Source: JAHEEL01 sp963785245 (GTDB lineage Bacteria; Actinomycetota; Acidimicrobiia; Spongiisociales; UBA5794). Taken from it: a stretch of DNA of 64,000 nt. Shown piece after piece: positions 1 through 8,962 of the stretch. The stretch lies in NCBI GenBank assembly GCA_963785245.1, contig CAWAUO010000005.1, positions 1-64,000 of the forward strand, read 5' to 3'. The stretch's first letter is position 1, and the number at the start of each line of letters is the position of its first letter. Under the pieces are notes generated by a model. That model was not told where the DNA came from and made no database searches. It saw nothing but the letters and a program-made list of their open reading frames with translations. Position numbers and translations under genes: made by a program.

Positions 1-1
1 C

Positions 2-136
2 GTGATCGAGGGCCTTACCTATGAGGAGGTTGGTGATCAGCTTGGCTGTAGTGCCGGCGTCGGCCCGCAAGACGGCGTCTCGGGCTAGGCGGCGGCTCCG
101 TCGCCTGCTTGTCGGGGAGGTGAATGATGCAACAGC
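2..136 (+). pseudogene. ECF sigma factor, C-terminal region 4 fragment (frameshifted)
   Basis: The window opens inside a gene. Reading from base 2 gives VIEGLTYEEVGDQLGCSAG, the helix-turn-helix of sigma-70 region 4, which contacts the -35 promoter element. That frame hits a stop at about base 88. Shifting frame near base 57 restores the expected basic tail ARKTASRARRRLRRLLVGE and ends at a TGA at 134-136. The upstream domains lie outside the window. The next gene starts inside the tail (ATG at 124), the usual layout of an ECF sigma factor and its membrane partner. The frameshift suggests this copy is dead, or that one base was misread. Confidence 0.7.
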
Positions 137-930
137 TTGAAGAAGCGTTGACCATGCTCGCCGATCGTGGCGAGGACCTACCCATTGAGACCGTGATCTC
201 CCGTCTCGAGGCTGTGCTCGGGACTCGGGAAGAGGTCCCCTAGGTCCGGTCCGTGGTCGTGGATGATGCCGCTCGGCACTGTTGAGGCAGGATCCCGAGG
301 AGCGTTGCGACGACGTGCCGTTCGATCGGCGTTTGCGTTTGCGGCGGCAGCAGCGGCGGTTGTTGTCGTGGTAGGTGGCGTGGTTTGGCTTCTGGCGGGG
401 AAGCGGTGAACCCGCAGACGTACCTCCGGTGAACACGACGATCGTCCATGACGGATTCGATGCCATGTTGAGTGTTACGTTCGATGGTGAGCGGTGCACC
501 GTCGAGGGGCCGAACGCCATCGCTGCAAGGACCGTCCTTTGTCGTGCTCACCAATACCAGCACTACGCCGGTCTATTTCCATGTTGCTTGACTGGTGAGG
601 GATGTGGTCACTGGTGAGGAGGAGAAATGTTTGAGGACTTCGTGGAGCTCCAACGTGATTCTGGTGGCGCACTGCAAGAGGATGACACCAACCTGATCGA
701 CAGCCCAATCAACTGGCTCCGGGAGGAACCGTTCGCAGTCGACCGCAGCGCCTATCGGCTGGCACCGACCCTTGCAGACGACCAAGGTATTGAAGGTCTA
801 TCAACTGAGCCCGGAGGTGGGATCCAGCATTGTCTATGTGACGAGGATGGGACCATTCGATCCCGAATCCCGGATCAACCCGGAGAATGTACTGGTTCTG
901 CGCACCTCTGGAGGTCACCCCGATCGAGTC
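124..930 (+). pseudogene. Decayed membrane protein partner of the sigma factor, with an extracytoplasmic YDG-type domain
   Basis: A clean start at ATG 124 gives 39 residues (MMQQLEEALTMLADRGEDLP...) ending at a stop at 241-243. The same protein appears to continue in other frames. Around 245-410 there is one transmembrane helix (AFAFAAAAAVVVVVGGVVWL). Around 430-530 there is a beta-rich segment with SVTFDGERCTVEGP. Around 627-780 it continues as MFEDFVELQRDSGG..., and around 772-930 as KVYQLSPEVGSSIVYVTR. At least four frame changes are needed to join the parts. The order of short cytoplasmic head, one helix and external domain after a sigma gene resembles an anti-sigma or sigma-linked sensor protein. 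I infer that role; the family is not recognised with certainty. Confidence 0.55.
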
Positions 931-968
931 TCGTGTTATCCACCGGCCCCCATCAGGAGGAGGACAAC

Positions 969-1564
969 ATGACAACCATCGATTCTGGTGAACCTTCTGT
1001 CCATGCCGAGGAAGTTGTCGCAGGCGAGCATCGACCCAACCGTGGGTCTTGCTCGATCGCCGCGATCACCCTTGCGGTTGCGGTGGCCGGACTTGCCGGA
1101 TGGATCATCTACGACCAAGCCATTTCGACCGTCGATGCCGAGGTCCAGCAGCTACTCAATGACCACCGTGAGGCCTGGATGACCGGACATGTGGAAAATC
1201 TTCGGGTAATTACTACCTATGACTACAGCTACGACGAGGTCGTCTACATCAACGATCCCTTCGAGGGATTCAAGCTCGCCTTTCACGTACCGGGTGACTT
1301 CGATGACGCAGTAGAGGACCTCGAACGTGGCGGAAACACAGTCACGGGCGGTGAGGTGGCTCGCTGGAGGATCGAGCAGGTCGGTGACCCCATCGTGCGA
1401 GGCGACGGCCCTAGTGCGTTGGTCGCTGTCAACGAGAACTGGTAGACCACCGGGGCCCTGCACGCGTGAGTGCAATCCCAAATACGTGCTTGTCAGAAGA
1501 GGACGGGCAACTGAGAATCTCCGACTGGTACTTCGCCAACCTCACCGACTACCCCGACAGCTGA
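969..1564 (+). pseudogene. Single-pass membrane protein, interrupted near its C-terminus
   Basis: ATG 969 follows a strong ribosome site (GGAGGA, 958-963). The protein has about 30 cytoplasmic residues, one membrane helix (AAITLAVAVAGLAGWIIY) and an external NTF2/SnoaL-like region with DDEVQ-type helices and a Tyr/Asp-rich strand. The frame stops at TAG 1443-1445 after AVNENW. Past this, a shifted frame reads on as SEEDGQLRISDWYFANLTDY to a TGA at 1562-1564, a typical end for such proteins. A nonsense codon plus a frameshift therefore seem to have cut off the last 40 residues. The gene follows the decayed sigma pair and may have been in the same operon. Confidence 0.55.
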
Positions 1565-1576
1565 CCCACAGCTGCA

Positions 1577-1599
1577 CACATATCGGCACCTATGGGCGG
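1577..1599. repeat. Dispersed palindromic repeat, copy 1 (degenerate left arm)
   Basis: The core TATCGGCACCTATGGGCGG matches the family consensus (arms CCGCCCATA / TATGGGCGG, 8-base spacer TCGGCACC). It lies 12 bases after the TGA of the preceding broken gene. Confidence 0.6.
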
Positions 1600-1805
1600 C
1601 CATGCGATCCGATGTGGACCGTCTGCCGTGGCATCTAAGGATCGTGGAACGCATTGAGAGCGAGTGCTGCGAACTTGCCACTTCCCGTGATGACGACATC
1701 AGGAGGACGACGCTTCCGCCAAGGAGCGTCGGAATTCCACCTTCCAGAGACCGACGCTGCCGCCGATCGAACGCCGGTCTTGACCGTTGCGAGTAGCCGA
1801 CGCTG

Positions 1806-1912
1806 CGCTCTCTCAATGGTCGGCCTCGACAAACCCTCGGATGGATGACACCATCAGAGAGACTCGCCGAAGCGTTCGGATCATCCTTGAGCCGACACCC
1901 GCTATGGGCGGG
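1806..1912 (+). mobile_element. IS30-family transposase C-terminal remnant with element end
   Basis: Frame from 1806 reads SLNGRPRQTLGWMTPSERLA, almost identical to the end of the IS30-type transposase at 36558 (SLNGRPRQTPEWMTPSDKLA). It is followed by the element end, an inverted-repeat-like tail ending ...CGCTATGGGCGGG. The rest of the transposase is absent, so this is a solo 3' end. The 1565-2030 interval holds nothing else I can call. Confidence 0.75.
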
Positions 1913-2030
1913 TAGTGGAGCATGAAGTGCGGTGTGTTCCGACTTCGTGGTGATCCCGGTGGTGACATATGTCCCTTGTGGTGTCCGGGTGCAGCGGGAT
2001 AATGATGATTCGCCGCGGAATGGAGGAGTC

Positions 2031-2231
2031 ATGGACCGGCAGTCATCCTTTCCGCCAAGCGGGTTCCTGATCCTCGGGGTCCTGAGTATTGCCGCCTCGA
2101 TCGTGTTTGTGGTTCGTGCCGTTGCTGTCGAGGCGACCGCTGAGCGCATCTGGTCGGCAGTGATCTTCGGTACGTTCGGATTCTTCTGGCTCGCCGCCTA
2201 CTGGTCGGCACGCCGCCATCCGATCAACTGA
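2031..2231 (+). CDS. Small membrane protein, 66 aa
   Basis: ATG 2031 is preceded by GGAGGA at 2022-2027. The product has two hydrophobic segments: residues 10-30 (GFLILGVLSIAASIVFVV) and 42-60 (WSAVIFGTFGFFWLAAYW). It ends in a basic tail ARRHPIN, suggesting a two-pass inner-membrane hairpin with both ends inside. No family is recognised. It stands alone between an IS30 remnant and a degenerate palindrome (2270-2286). Confidence 0.6.
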   Translation: MDRQSSFPPSGFLILGVLSIAASIVFVVRAVAVEATAERIWSAVIFGTFGFFWLAAYWSARRHPIN

Positions 2232-2373
2232 GACTGTCCGAATAGTCAACAACGGGCAAGCGTTCCTTGCCGCCGCTATGGGCGGTTTGATGTATCGAAT
2301 TGCTGCATGGCGGGGGAGACGATGGCTTGTGGGGCGTTGGCTACGATCTGACATAGCGAGAAGGAGAACATGC

Positions 2374-2640
2374 GTGTTCAGTGCCAGTGATGCGAGCGAA
2401 GCTCTCGAACGAGCGGGCATCGATATCTCGAACGAGCGATACACCGTTGAGGACGTTGCGACCGGGATGAACGTCGAATCCGAACACGGGAAGCGGTTTC
2501 CCGATCTAGATGTGACCGGCGACGATCCGGTGATCACGGCGAAGATCGCCCTGGCTCACCTGCGGGAGTTCCCTGACTACTACGACCGGCTCGAAGTCAT
2601 GGAGCGTGAAGCAGAAGCGGCCTGGGAGTCTGAGGAATAG
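2374..2640 (+). CDS. DUF5661-like small protein, 88 aa
   Basis: The likely start is GTG 2374, 7 bases after AAGGAGA; an ATG at 2370 is in another frame and stops at once. The central part TVEDVATGMNVESEHG, followed by VTGDDPVITAKIALAHLREF and PDYYDRLEVME, matches the conserved core of small uncharacterised DUF5661-type proteins as I remember them. It is acidic, soluble and lacks a signal peptide. Function is unknown. It is a single-gene unit flanked by palindromic repeats or IS ends. Confidence 0.65.
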   Translation: MFSASDASEALERAGIDISNERYTVEDVATGMNVESEHGKRFPDLDVTGDDPVITAKIALAHLREFPDYYDRLEVMEREAEAAWESEE

Positions 2641-2681
2641 CCGGAGATCGGCCCGATCTAGCGAACCGCAGAACCGACAAC

Positions 2682-2706
2682 CTGAAACCGCAGCCGATAT
2701 GGGCGG
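2682..2706 (-). repeat. Solo IS30-type element end
   Basis: CTGAAACCGCAGCCGATATG followed by GGCGG is the reverse complement of an end of the type CCGCCCATAT...TTTCAG. It matches the ends at 44244-44273 and 36530. No transposase sequence adjoins it. Confidence 0.5.
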
Positions 2707-2748
2707 GTGCGGCAAGAGCGTCTTCTCTGGCCAGTCGAAGGGAGACGG

Positions 2749-3414
2749 TCAGTCGCCTGCCACTTGTAGCACCTGCTGGACTGCCACGTCGAACGCCTCC
2801 GAGGACAGAATGGTCAAGCCAAGGGGGGAGGGGCCGTCCAGGAGAGTCAACTCTGCGTCGTACCCGTCTTCCGCCGGGGCCTGATGAAGATCAACCGAGA
2901 CCTGGCGTGGCACCTCATACCAGTCGACGTCTGTGTCGTCACCGTGAATCAGACGCACTACGAGATCGGGATTGCCTCCGATATGGGTGCAGGGGTCCAT
3001 GTTCTCCCACAGCTCGGGATCTTCCTCCCGCAGGGCAACGAGGTTGACAGACTCAGTCTTGTCATTGTGAGTTGCCCGTTTGTTGGGCCCTTCGTACCCG
3101 ACCAGCCCGATGCTGAGAACCACCGCCCCTTCAGCGGCGATAGCCACGGCAAGGATCACAAAAGAGAATCGACCCTGCTCCAACCCGTGCACGACGACCA
3201 CTACGGGCCACGGTCCCGGCTCACCGGGGGTGTACACGTCGAGTCTTCTCGGACTATCGACGATGTATGGGATGCCCATGATTGTCACTGTGGTCGTGGT
3301 TGTTGTAGGAGCGAGTGTCGTATCTGCACCGTCGTCAGCGCTGTCGCTGCACGAAGACAACAGCAACACAACCACGGTGAGCGGGATGAACCAGCGGAGG
3401 GTGAACGGTTACAT
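2749..3414 (-). pseudogene. Broken lipoprotein alpha/beta hydrolase
   Basis: The N-terminus is a lipoprotein signal (PLTVVVLLLSSCSDSADDG) followed by a Thr-rich linker. The body has an alpha/beta-hydrolase strand (WPVVVVVHGLEQGRFSF) and a later segment with the acid residue (LVVRLIHGDDTDVDWYEVP). The nucleophile elbow GxSxG between them is missing, so an internal deletion removed the active serine, and the C-terminal His motif is also not visible. ATG 3412-3414 is followed at once by TAA (3409-3411), where the sister gene at 37870 has CAA. The upstream 40 bases and the signal peptide are shared with that gene, so the two had a common 5' end. It is almost certainly inactive. Confidence 0.65.
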
Positions 3415-3487
3415 GTGCGGGACTCCTCGTCGTTGTCCAGCACCGTCCCCTCAAACGCACACCGACCAGTCTTCGGGTAATGCGCGA

Positions 3488-3539
3488 ATACGGCCGAAGC
3501 GCTGCAATGACCCCTTGAGCCGACAGCCGTTATGGGCGG
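3488..3539 (+). mobile_element. IS30-type solo 3' end
   Basis: The frame reads TAEALQ then a stop (GCCGAAGCGCTGCAATGA), the last residues of the IS30 transposase. The element end follows: CCCCTTGAGCCGACAGCCGT and TATGGGCGG. Only this end remains. Confidence 0.7.
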
Positions 3540-3684
3540 TTTCGAAGGGTACCCGGGGCGGAGGCGTCGGCCTCTGCATCGGGAGATACCTCGGATCATT
3601 GTCCGGTGCCGTCGGCGTAGCGAGGGGTAGGTTTGGAGGACCGGGTGCCCGCCCGGCACCTCGGGATGAGAGGAAGAGTCTGCA

Positions 3685-3783
3685 ATGCATCCGAACACAC
3701 AGACCGTCTTGCGAGGCTTTCAGGCCTTCGCCGAAGGTGACATGGCCACGATGAAGTCGTTGTTCGCCGATGATGCCACATGA
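3685..3783 (+). pseudogene. NTF2/SnoaL-like N-terminal fragment, 32 aa
   Basis: ATG 3685 opens MHPNTQTVLRGFQAFAEGDM and continues ATMKSLFADDAT before a stop. It resembles the start of the intact SnoaL-like protein at 46144 (RARAGYAAFATGDMATINDL). The rest of the domain is missing because the tocopherol-cyclase-like gene begins at the stop codon (ATGA overlap). Confidence 0.55.
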
Positions 3784-4760
3784 CAGTGTTCGGCCGCCTC
3801 GACTCGGTCTATCGGCGCACGGGCGCAAACCTCCCCCTCGGTGACCCCCGGCCGTCCCACGGGGCGGAGATGGAAGGCTACTTCTGGCGAGTCACCGACA
3901 TGGCGCACCAGCGCGTGCTCGTCGTGTTGTGCGGCGTGAACCGACATCCGGACGGTGAATGGGCGACGGTGGCGATCGCTGCGCATCCTGGTGGTTTTGT
4001 CCGCGCCGCGGTGCTCGATGGAGCCGCCGCCGCGTCGGACCGATTCCTCGTCACTGCGGGTGACGGGGCGTTCACTGCGACTGAGACCGAGGTCCATGTC
4101 GACCTCGGTCCCGACGCTCGTGTCGACCTGTCGCTAAGCCGGCCCGTCACGTGGCCGCTGGCCCTCGGAGGCGGCGGCCTGTTCTCTGCACTGCCATTTC
4201 TCGGCCAGTACTGGCACCCGCACCTGCTCGGTGGTGCAGCAGGCGGCACCGCACGCGTCGGTGATCAGGAATGGGAGATCATCGACGCCGACGTGTACGC
4301 CGAGAAGAACTGGGGGGCCGGGTTTCCAGAACAATGGTGGTGGGGTCAGGCCCAAGGCTTCGACCGGCCCGATGTGTGCGTCGCATTCGGCGGGGGCCTC
4401 CTGACAGCAGGACCCCTTTCCGCGCACGTCGGGGGGGTCGTGGTCCGCATCGGCGCCAAGGTGATCCGCCTCGCTCCGCCCTTCTCCCGGGTGCACAGCG
4501 AGACCAACGGCCAACGGTGGGAAGTCAAGGCTCGCGGCCACGGCTACCGCGTACACATCATCGGACACGGCGTCGGCGGACCACACGTGCTGCCCGTACC
4601 GCTACCGGCCCAACGACGCAACATCGACACCGATTTCGAGTACCTAGCCGGACATCTCTCCCTCGAGGTGACCGGACGCCTCGAGTATCGAGGAGAGAGC
4701 AACCTCGCCGCCCTGGAGATCGGGCACCGACCAACCACTGAGGAGAAGGCCCAGCGTTGA
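3780..4760 (+). CDS. Tocopherol cyclase-like protein
   Basis: A 326-residue protein with the hallmarks of the tocopherol-cyclase family: an early EMEGYFWRVTD and the central AEKNWGAGFPEQWWWGQAQG. In plants and cyanobacteria the family closes the chromanol ring of tocopherols. Actinobacterial members have no proven substrate, and no other prenylquinone gene is nearby, so the reaction is open. The protein is rich in beta strands, has no signal peptide and is of normal length. ATG 3780 overlaps the TGA of the preceding NTF2-like fragment. The frame is intact, in contrast to its neighbours. Confidence 0.85.
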   Translation: MTVFGRLDSVYRRTGANLPLGDPRPSHGAEMEGYFWRVTDMAHQRVLVVLCGVNRHPDGEWATVAIAAHPGGFVRAAVLDGAAAASDRFLVTAGDGAFTATETEVHVDLGPDARVDLSLSRPVTWPLALGGGGLFSALPFLGQYWHPHLLGGAAGGTARVGDQEWEIIDADVYAEKNWGAGFPEQWWWGQAQGFDRPDVCVAFGGGLLTAGPLSAHVGGVVVRIGAKVIRLAPPFSRVHSETNGQRWEVKARGHGYRVHIIGHGVGGPHVLPVPLPAQRRNIDTDFEYLAGHLSLEVTGRLEYRGESNLAALEIGHRPTTEEKAQR

Positions 4761-5152
4761 CGGCTGGCACCGCTCGGACCATCGAGCACGCGGTGACCGT
4801 TCCGGCCTCATCGCCGCAACCGCACCGTCGGGGAAGAACCGTGGCACTCGCGGCCGGAGTCGTCGTCATCGGCGGCCTCGCGACGCTGGTTGCGGCATGG
4901 AATCGATCCACGACGTACCCGGTGTCGATCGCCGCCGCCCGCCGCCACGCCGGCAGCGACGCAGCTTCCGCCGATCGGTCCACCACACCAACTCGCTACC
5001 AACCTGCGGCACGGTGGGGTCCGCCGCTGCGCTCGCGTCACTCTTCTGCCTTCGCGAACGGATCAGGTCGCCTGCTGTTGCCAGAACGACGCTTTCCGGC
5101 GAACGTGCGGCCGCGTCGCGTCGCTTCTTGCCAAGGGCGTGCCGCTGATTGA
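4757..5152 (+). CDS. Possible single-pass membrane protein of unknown function
   Basis: A TTG start at 4757 overlaps the stop of the cyclase-like gene; GTG 4792 is an alternative. Residues about 28-48 (TVALAAGVVVIGGLATLVAA) form one convincing membrane helix. The rest is Arg/Ala/Ser-rich and looks like non-coding GC-rich sequence read through, so the real gene may be frameshifted after the helix. No family is recognised. The 3' part contains copies of the ACGCTTTCC-type intergenic repeat (about 5088-5140), which also argues that only the first 50 codons are genuine. Confidence 0.3.
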   Translation: MTAGTARTIEHAVTVPASSPQPHRRGRTVALAAGVVVIGGLATLVAAWNRSTTYPVSIAAARRHAGSDAASADRSTTPTRYQPAARWGPPLRSRHSSAFANGSGRLLLPERRFPANVRPRRVASCQGRAAD

Positions 5153-5248
5153 CCGCGTCGAGGGCGTGCGCGCTTGTCGCTCCGGCCGGTTCCACCCATC
5201 ACGAGGAAAGGTCAGTCGCGGTTCCGGGTGGTCCCCTACCATCAAGCG

Positions 5249-7069
5249 ATGCGTCCGTTCCGCAAATCCTTCGTACCCGGCCGGCGTTCGGCGACGAATC
5301 TGGGGGAGCGCGGCGTTGAGCCGAAACCACAGTTCGGTCAGGTCGTCGAGATGTTCCGCTTCGCGAGGCCGTATCGGACGCGCCTGGTGCTCGGGACGCT
5401 TGCCGTTGTTGTGTCGTCCGGGCTCGGGCTGGTGTTCCCGAGGATCATGGGCGACTTGGTGGACACCGTTGTTCCGAGCACTGCGGCCGGAGCTGAGACG
5501 AGGAGCCTCGACCGGTATGGGGTCATCCTCATCGGTGTCCTCATCGTTCAGGCCGTGTTCAACTACGTCCGGGTCTACCAACTCGCGCTCGTGGGTGAGG
5601 GCGTTGTTGCCGATCTGCGCAAGTCCGTCTTCGACCGGGTGGTGCGCCTCCCCGTCCCGTTCTTCGACCGGAACCTCACCGGCGATATCTTGTCACGGTT
5701 GACGTCTGATGCCGCGGCCGTGCAGTACACGGTGTCGTCGACGTTGGCGCAGGTCTTATCACAGAGCATCACCCTGATCGGAGGCGTGGTGCTGCTCGTG
5801 CTGATCAGCCCGGTCCTGTCGCTCACTGTGCTCACCTTCCTACCGGTCGTGATCATCGCCGGCGCGATGTTCGGCCGCCGATTGCGCGCCATCTCGACCG
5901 AATTCCAGGATCGGATCGCCGAGGCGAACTCGCTTGCGCAGGAGTCCATCTCGTCGATCCGGGTGGTGAAGTGGTTCTCGGGTGAGGGGCCGGTCACGGC
6001 GCAGTACGACCGCGACATCGCCGCGTCGTACCGAACGGCGGTGCGGCGTGCCCGGCTGTCGGCGATCTTCATGCCGGCGATCACGTTCGTCGGGTTCTCC
6101 ACAGTTGCCCTCGTGCTCTGGGTCGGGGGACGGCTCGTCGCCCGGGGCGACCTCACCGCCGGCGAACTCGTGTCGTTCCTGCTGTACACCTTCACCGTGG
6201 CGGGGGCAATCGCCGCCTTCACTGGGCTCTACACGCAGGTGCAGAACACGCTCGGGGCGTCCCGCCGCATCTTCGAACTGCTCGGTGAGACACCCGAGGT
6301 CGCGGTGCCCGATATACCCGCCACACCGGATGCGTCGCCGGGTTCCATCCTTTTCGAGTCGGTCGACTTCTCCTATGAAGGTCGGGACATGGAGGTTCTG
6401 AACGACATCGATCTCGAGATTCGACCGGGCGAGGTCGTTGCGCTGGTCGGGCCGTCGGGTGCTGGCAAGTCCACCCTCGTGCAGCTGATCCCCCGGTTCT
6501 ACGACGTGGTGTCGGGTCGGGTGGTTGTAGACGGCGTCGATGTGCGGGACCGCGACATCGCCTCGCTGCGGCTCTGCATGGCGGCGGTCCCGCAAGAGGT
6601 GCAGCTGTTCTCGGGAACCATCGCCGAGAACCTGAGGATCGCAAGGCCCGACGCAACGGACGGGGAGCTGGTCGCGGCATGCCGATCGGCGAATGCTCAC
6701 CGGTTCATCGAGACGTTCCCGGACGGGTACGACTCGGTGGTGGGCGAACGCGGGGTGCAGCTGTCGGGTGGCCAGCGCCAGCGCGTGGCGATTGCCAGGG
6801 CACTGTTGGCCGATCCGAGGATCCTGATCCTCGACGAGGCGACGAGTTCGCTTGATGCGGAATCCGAAGGACTCGTCCAGGAGGCGCTCGGGCGGCTGAT
6901 GCAAGGACGCACGACGCTGGTCATCGCGCATCGTTTGAGCACCGTGGTCTCAGCCGATCGGTTAGTGGTGCTTGCCGAGGGGCGGATCGTGGACGAGGGA
7001 ACCCACGCAGAGCTGGTTGGGCGCGATGGGCTATATGCACGGCTGTATGCGAAGCAACTCGCGGTGTGA
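5249..7069 (+). CDS. ABC exporter, fused membrane and ATPase domains (ABCB/MsbA type)
   Basis: A 606-residue half-transporter that would work as a dimer to export a hydrophobic substrate. Residues 1-330 form a six-helix type-1 exporter membrane domain (GTLAVVVSSGLGLVFPRIMG and others). The nucleotide-binding domain has Walker A GPSGAGKST (about 401-409), signature LSGGQRQR (about 505), Walker B ILILDEATSS (about 525) and the H-loop IAHRLST. All catalytic residues are present. ATG 5249 is chosen; an upstream TTG (5174) would add 25 residues. Length is normal. The substrate cannot be told from sequence; the neighbours are broken genes and give no hint. Confidence 0.95.
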   Translation: MRPFRKSFVPGRRSATNLGERGVEPKPQFGQVVEMFRFARPYRTRLVLGTLAVVVSSGLGLVFPRIMGDLVDTVVPSTAAGAETRSLDRYGVILIGVLIVQAVFNYVRVYQLALVGEGVVADLRKSVFDRVVRLPVPFFDRNLTGDILSRLTSDAAAVQYTVSSTLAQVLSQSITLIGGVVLLVLISPVLSLTVLTFLPVVIIAGAMFGRRLRAISTEFQDRIAEANSLAQESISSIRVVKWFSGEGPVTAQYDRDIAASYRTAVRRARLSAIFMPAITFVGFSTVALVLWVGGRLVARGDLTAGELVSFLLYTFTVAGAIAAFTGLYTQVQNTLGASRRIFELLGETPEVAVPDIPATPDASPGSILFESVDFSYEGRDMEVLNDIDLEIRPGEVVALVGPSGAGKSTLVQLIPRFYDVVSGRVVVDGVDVRDRDIASLRLCMAAVPQEVQLFSGTIAENLRIARPDATDGELVAACRSANAHRFIETFPDGYDSVVGERGVQLSGGQRQRVAIARALLADPRILILDEATSSLDAESEGLVQEALGRLMQGRTTLVIAHRLSTVVSADRLVVLAEGRIVDEGTHAELVGRDGLYARLYAKQLAV

Positions 7070-7101
7070 TCGTCCTCGGTGAACAACTTGAACCTCGGCT
7101 C

Positions 7102-7925
7102 CTACCTCGCTTCAGTTGACGAGGCCGACCGGTTCGTGTGCGACTGCCTGGCCGTCCTTGCCGGGAGATCGAGATCGAATCGTCGGCCGTGCTCGATGCT
7201 TGCGATGGTCTTGGCCCGGACGGCATCGGTGGCCAGGATCGTGGCCCCGGTGGTCTTGTTTGCTGACTCAAGGCGGTTTGCCGAACTCACGGCATCGCCG
7301 ATGACTGTCGCTCGTGCAGACGACTCGCCGCCCATCATGCCGAAGATGACTGCACCCAGGCTGATTCCCACCCTGACTCTGAATGCATGGCCGTAGATGC
7401 GGCCGACGTGATTGTCCATGTCGGCAGCGACTTCCAGCGCCTCGAGTCCGGCTCTGACGGCAGCGAGAGCCGAGTCGGTTTCGTTGTTGACGCCGAGGAC
7501 GCCGGGGAGACCGTCACCCATGTAGTCGTCCACCCTGCCGCCCTATGACTCGAACGGCCGATCCTCGGTAGTGGCCCTCGCAGAGTTGCGAGGCCATCTC
7601 GGCGTCGAGTCCGTCACGGACCAGCCTCCAGAGCCGAACTGAGCCGTTGACCTCGGTCTGACATGCCAGCCGAACTCCGTCAGGAAAGCTCAGCCTGGTT
7701 GCCATCGCAGTTTCTTCGCCGGTTCGTTCGGTCAGCGCTTCCGGTCCTTCTCCGACTCGAACGCGGCACGCCGAACAGCGGGAACGTGCGCCGGCACAGA
7801 TGTGCAACGTCAATTCCAGCATCGATCATTGTCTCGAAGAGGTTGACCGTGCCGAACAAGGAGATCGAAACCTCATCAGCTGATACGAGCATCTCAGACA
7901 TCGCGGAAGCCGATGAGACACCTCG
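7102..7925 (-). pseudogene. Broken ferredoxin-class III nucleotide cyclase fusion
   Basis: Reading on the minus strand, the first part (about 7925-7800) is a 2Fe-2S ferredoxin start (VSISLFGTVNLFETMIDAGI, DVAHLC). After a frameshift near 7800 it continues with SRCSACRVRVGEG and FPDGVRLACQT, giving the plant-type cluster cysteines. A second frame change near 7530 leads to a class III cyclase domain with DDYMGDG, RVRVGISLGAVIFGMMG and VIGDAVSSANRLESA. The first metal-binding motif (FxDxxGFT) is absent: the join falls between ferredoxin and DDYMGDG, so part of the catalytic domain is deleted. The intact family couples redox or oxygen sensing to cAMP/cGMP synthesis; this copy cannot. Confidence 0.65.
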
Positions 7926-7949
7926 AGCGGCAGTGTCCCGTCCATATAC

Positions 7950-8198
7950 GTTCCTCGCATGTTGTCCGCTTGGGCGCCGTACGACGCACCCTCCCGCAGT
8001 CAGCGGATCGCCCTCGAGTCGCCGCGACGGTGCCCGGCAGCGCTCGATCGCCCACCACCGCTCGCTCCACTGTGCGGCCCACCTCGCCACCCGCAGATGT
8101 CCTCCAGGCGAGAGGACAACGGTGGCCGGATCGAACTCGCCGCCAGCCCCTCCGACCGCCACGACAATGTGGCTTCGCCTGTGCGTATCGACTCCCAA
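7950..8198 (-). mobile_element. IS110-family transposase N-terminal remnant
   Basis: The minus-strand frame from 8198 reads MGVDTHRRSHIVVAVGGAGG and later RWAAQWSERWWAIERCR, SRRLEGDPLTAGG. This follows the DEDD-type IS110 start (G-D-H-K-xSH...AVEG). It then runs directly, in the same frame, into the ferredoxin start of the broken cyclase. Only about 80 codons are left, without the C-terminal Ser-containing domain. Confidence 0.5.
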
Positions 8199-8516
8199 GC
8201 TGGGTATCAGAAACCTGTCTCCACCCGGTTTGACGGGTGTTGTCTGGAGCGACCCGTGGGCATGCCTCAGTGGCGCGACCCTGCGGAGAAGGGTTCCTCA
8301 GCACGGCAACCTTCTCAATCAGAGACAACCACACCCGTCGCACTCACGTCTTGAAACGGTATGGAGCGATGCTCGAACGCATCCTTGCCGGCCAAGTTCG
8401 ATCGCGTGCAGCCACGCTTTCCATCGGAAGCGTCCGAGCCAACCCTGTGATAGGCCGCGCTCCGGCGCCCGTCCGTGCCTGCCCATCTGTGCTGCCGTCG
8501 CAAGGCGTGAGTGCAA

Positions 8517-8590
8517 CATGTCTGGCGAGGGTGGTTGTCTCTTGTCAAGGAGGTTGTTGTGGCGGTGTTCACTGAGGTGGAGCGTGGGCT
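8517..8590 (+). mobile_element. IS30-type 5' end remnant
   Basis: AGGAGGTTGTTGTGGCGGTG followed by TTCACTGAG is nearly identical to the start of the IS30 transposase at 37700 (minus strand), including the ribosome site and first codons (MAVFTE-E). Upstream CAACATGTCTGGCGAGGGTG also aligns with that copy. The rest of the gene is gone. The region 8200-8516 shows nothing else supportable. Confidence 0.7.
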
Positions 8591-8599
8591 ACGGGGGGC

Positions 8600-8806
8600 T
8601 CACCCAGGGAACGGGTACCACTGGGTACCGAATCCCATGACCTTTCGGCAGTGTGGGCAGAAGAAGACGAATCCGCGACCGATCCCAAATGGTCCTTGGG
8701 GCTTGCGGGCGTAGATTTCGGGAAGCTCCGCGTCGCAATGTGGGCAGAGGGGCACGAGGTCTTCACGCCGCACGACGGCGCACGGCGTGGCTGTCTGAGT
8801 ACTCAC
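8600..8806 (-). CDS. Small zinc-ribbon protein, 68 aa
   Basis: GTG 8806 is preceded by CAGGAGGT at a 6-base spacing, a strong ribosome site. The product has two CPHC knuckles (VPLCPHCDAELP and VFFCPHCRKVMGFG) about 29 residues apart, the geometry of a structural zinc ribbon. It ends in TQWYPFPG. It has no membrane segment. Such small ribbons often bind nucleic acid or act as subunits, but no partner is visible. Its 3' end abuts the IS30 remnant. Confidence 0.7.
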   Translation of the reverse strand: MSTQTATPCAVVRREDLVPLCPHCDAELPEIYARKPQGPFGIGRGFVFFCPHCRKVMGFGTQWYPFPG

Positions 8807-8962
8807 CGGTACCTCCTGGCTTGCAGCTCTCGATCGCATCGTCTCACGGGGTCGGTCCTCCGAGGTAGGGCATTTCAGCAAGAACGCCGCGACCATGTGT
8901 GCCGGACTGGGCCGCGGGCGAGGTGGTGGAAGCCTCTGCGTCCGGGGCCTATTAGGACGAGT

